A DNA stretch of 6,282 nucleotides. Origin: JAFDWI01 sp964595905 (GTDB lineage: Bacteria; Actinomycetota; Acidimicrobiia; Acidimicrobiales; Iamiaceae). This document shows, piece by piece, positions 5,907 to 6,282 of this stretch (position 1 is the first letter of the stretch; the number at the start of each line of letters is the position of its first letter). The notes under the pieces are model-generated. The model had not been told where the DNA came from. It saw nothing but the letters and a program-made list of their open reading frames with translations, and searched no databases. The translations under genes were made by a program, and so were the position numbers. The stretch is taken from positions 1 to 6,282 of the forward strand of contig CAZQSU010000147.1 in assembly GCA_964595905.1 (NCBI GenBank), in the 5' to 3' direction.

Positions 5907-5940
5907 TCGATGATCCTTCTCGAGCCCTCGGCTGGTCCGG

Positions 5941-5970
5941 ACGTTAGCACCACACCGGTGCGACCTTGTC
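5941..5970 (-). promoter_or_regulatory. candidate promoter of the transferase/cytidylyltransferase operon
   Basis: Read leftwards, TGCTAACGT is an extended -10 (TGn + TAnnnT; hexamer at 5946-5941). Weak GGACAA lies about 19 nt upstream as the only -35 candidate (5970-5965). Initiation near 5934 would give a leader of about 28 nt before the TTG at 5906. A GCACC/GGTGC hairpin (5947-5951 / 5957-5961) overlaps the spacer and could be an operator. Confidence 0.3.
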
Positions 5971-5972
5971 CG

Positions 5973-6019
5973 GCACCGCGTCCTCCTGGGCCGCGCCGGC
6001 CCCACGCACGACGCGGTGC
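5973..6019. repeat. large nested inverted repeat in the divergent intergenic region
   Basis: Arms GCACCGCGTC (5973-5982) and GACGCGGTGC (6010-6019) are perfect 10-bp complements separated by 27 nt. That centre holds a second hairpin, GGGCC (5988-5992) / GGCCC (5998-6002). It lies between the leftward operon (start 5906) and the rightward acyltransferase (start 6075). It is therefore not at a gene end, which favours a regulatory dyad or an element remnant over a terminator. Confidence 0.55.
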
Positions 6020-6074
6020 GCGCGCGGAGCGCGGGGCGGTCGCCGGGCCGCTCCCGGGTACGCTCGGTCACCTG

Positions 6075-6282
6075 ATGGAGTCCTTCGAGCTCGGCACCGT
6101 TCATCCGACTGCGTTGATCAGTTCCACCGCATCACTCGGGGCCGGGGTGACGATCGGCCCGTTCACCGTCGTGCACGGCGACGTGGTGGTCGGAGATGGC
6201 ACGGTGATCGGTTCGCACTGCGTGCTCGGTGAGCCAACGGCCGACTTCTACCGCGACGGGGAGACCAACGCTGGGCCCTGCG
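6075..6282 (+). CDS. hexapeptide-repeat (left-handed beta-helix) acyltransferase, 3'-truncated by window edge
   Basis: The first 69 codons of a LbH-type acyltransferase, open to the window end. After MESFELGTVHPTALI the sequence falls into hexapeptide rungs: LGAGVT, IGPFTV, VHGDVV, VGDGTV, IGSHCV, LGEP. This is the repeat that builds the triangular prism of LpxA/WbbJ/NeuD-type enzymes. The GEPTADFYRDGET segment after the rungs recalls amino-sugar N-acetyl or N-acyl transferases of polysaccharide pathways, where a loop interrupts the helix. Such enzymes move an acyl group from acyl-CoA to a sugar nucleotide as trimers in the cytosol. The ATG at 6075 has no clear ribosome binding site; TACGCT (6059-6064) 10 nt upstream could be the -10 of a nearly leaderless transcript. 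The gene is divergent from the transferase operon, 168 bp away. The substrate cannot be decided from this fragment. Confidence 0.85.
   Translation, partial: MESFELGTVHPTALISSTASLGAGVTIGPFTVVHGDVVVGDGTVIGSHCVLGEPTADFYRDGETNAGPC

Noticed and set aside
5907..6104. Upstream extension of the glycerophosphotransferase to ATG 6104
   Set aside because: The stretch is Arg/Pro-rich, runs through the nested inverted repeat and overlaps the start of the divergent hexapeptide gene; the enzyme has a well-placed start at 5906.
1..6282. CRISPR array, tRNA/rRNA genes, insertion sequence or transposase
   Set aside because: No spaced direct repeats other than the in-gene 33-bp coiled-coil units, no tRNA-like cloverleaf noticed, and no transposase motif or terminal inverted repeats with target duplication.

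Overview
The window is GC-rich DNA with dense, high-GC3 coding sequence and actinobacterial-style genes. A PglK/MsbA-type ABC half-transporter and a TagD/TagF-type pair are the clearest families. A high-GC actinobacterium, possibly of the Acidimicrobiia, is my inference from composition and the style of the small coiled-coil protein; no rRNA or other decisive taxonomic marker is present. Both ends cut through genes.

Layout. 1-680 (+): the last 225 codons of a trans-polyprenyl diphosphate synthase. 681-797: a short convergent gap with a perfect 16-bp palindrome and a GC hairpin touching the next gene's stop codon. 798-1223 (-): a small protein with five 11-residue (hendecad) coiled-coil repeats and a C-terminal membrane anchor. 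1224-2238: about 1 kb with no intact gene. It holds a frameshifted remnant of an XRE-type helix-turn-helix gene (1358-1476), several hairpins, a coding-like but unrecognised open frame (about 1728-2201), a candidate promoter and a possible 19-codon leader ORF. 2239-4050 (+): a complete 603-residue ABC exporter/flippase. 4051-4167: a convergent gap with two nested hairpins. 4168-5906 (-): a two-gene operon reading leftwards, a CDP-glycerol glycerophosphotransferase-family gene followed, with a 1-nt TGATG overlap, by a TagD-like cytidylyltransferase. 5907-6074: a divergent promoter region with a large nested inverted repeat. 6075-6282 (+): the start of a left-handed beta-helix (hexapeptide) acyltransferase, running off the end.

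How the genes fit together. The cytidylyltransferase could make CDP-glycerol (or a related CDP-polyol). The glycerophosphotransferase-family enzyme would transfer polyol-phosphate to a lipid- or glycan-linked acceptor. The hexapeptide enzyme would acylate an amino sugar. The ABC protein would flip or export a lipid-linked product. The polyprenyl synthase makes long-chain prenyl diphosphate of the kind used for carrier lipids or quinones. Together this looks like the edge of a cell-surface glycan or teichoic-acid-like gene cluster. The pathway assignment is inference from domain families and adjacency; the structure of the polymer cannot be read from the sequence.
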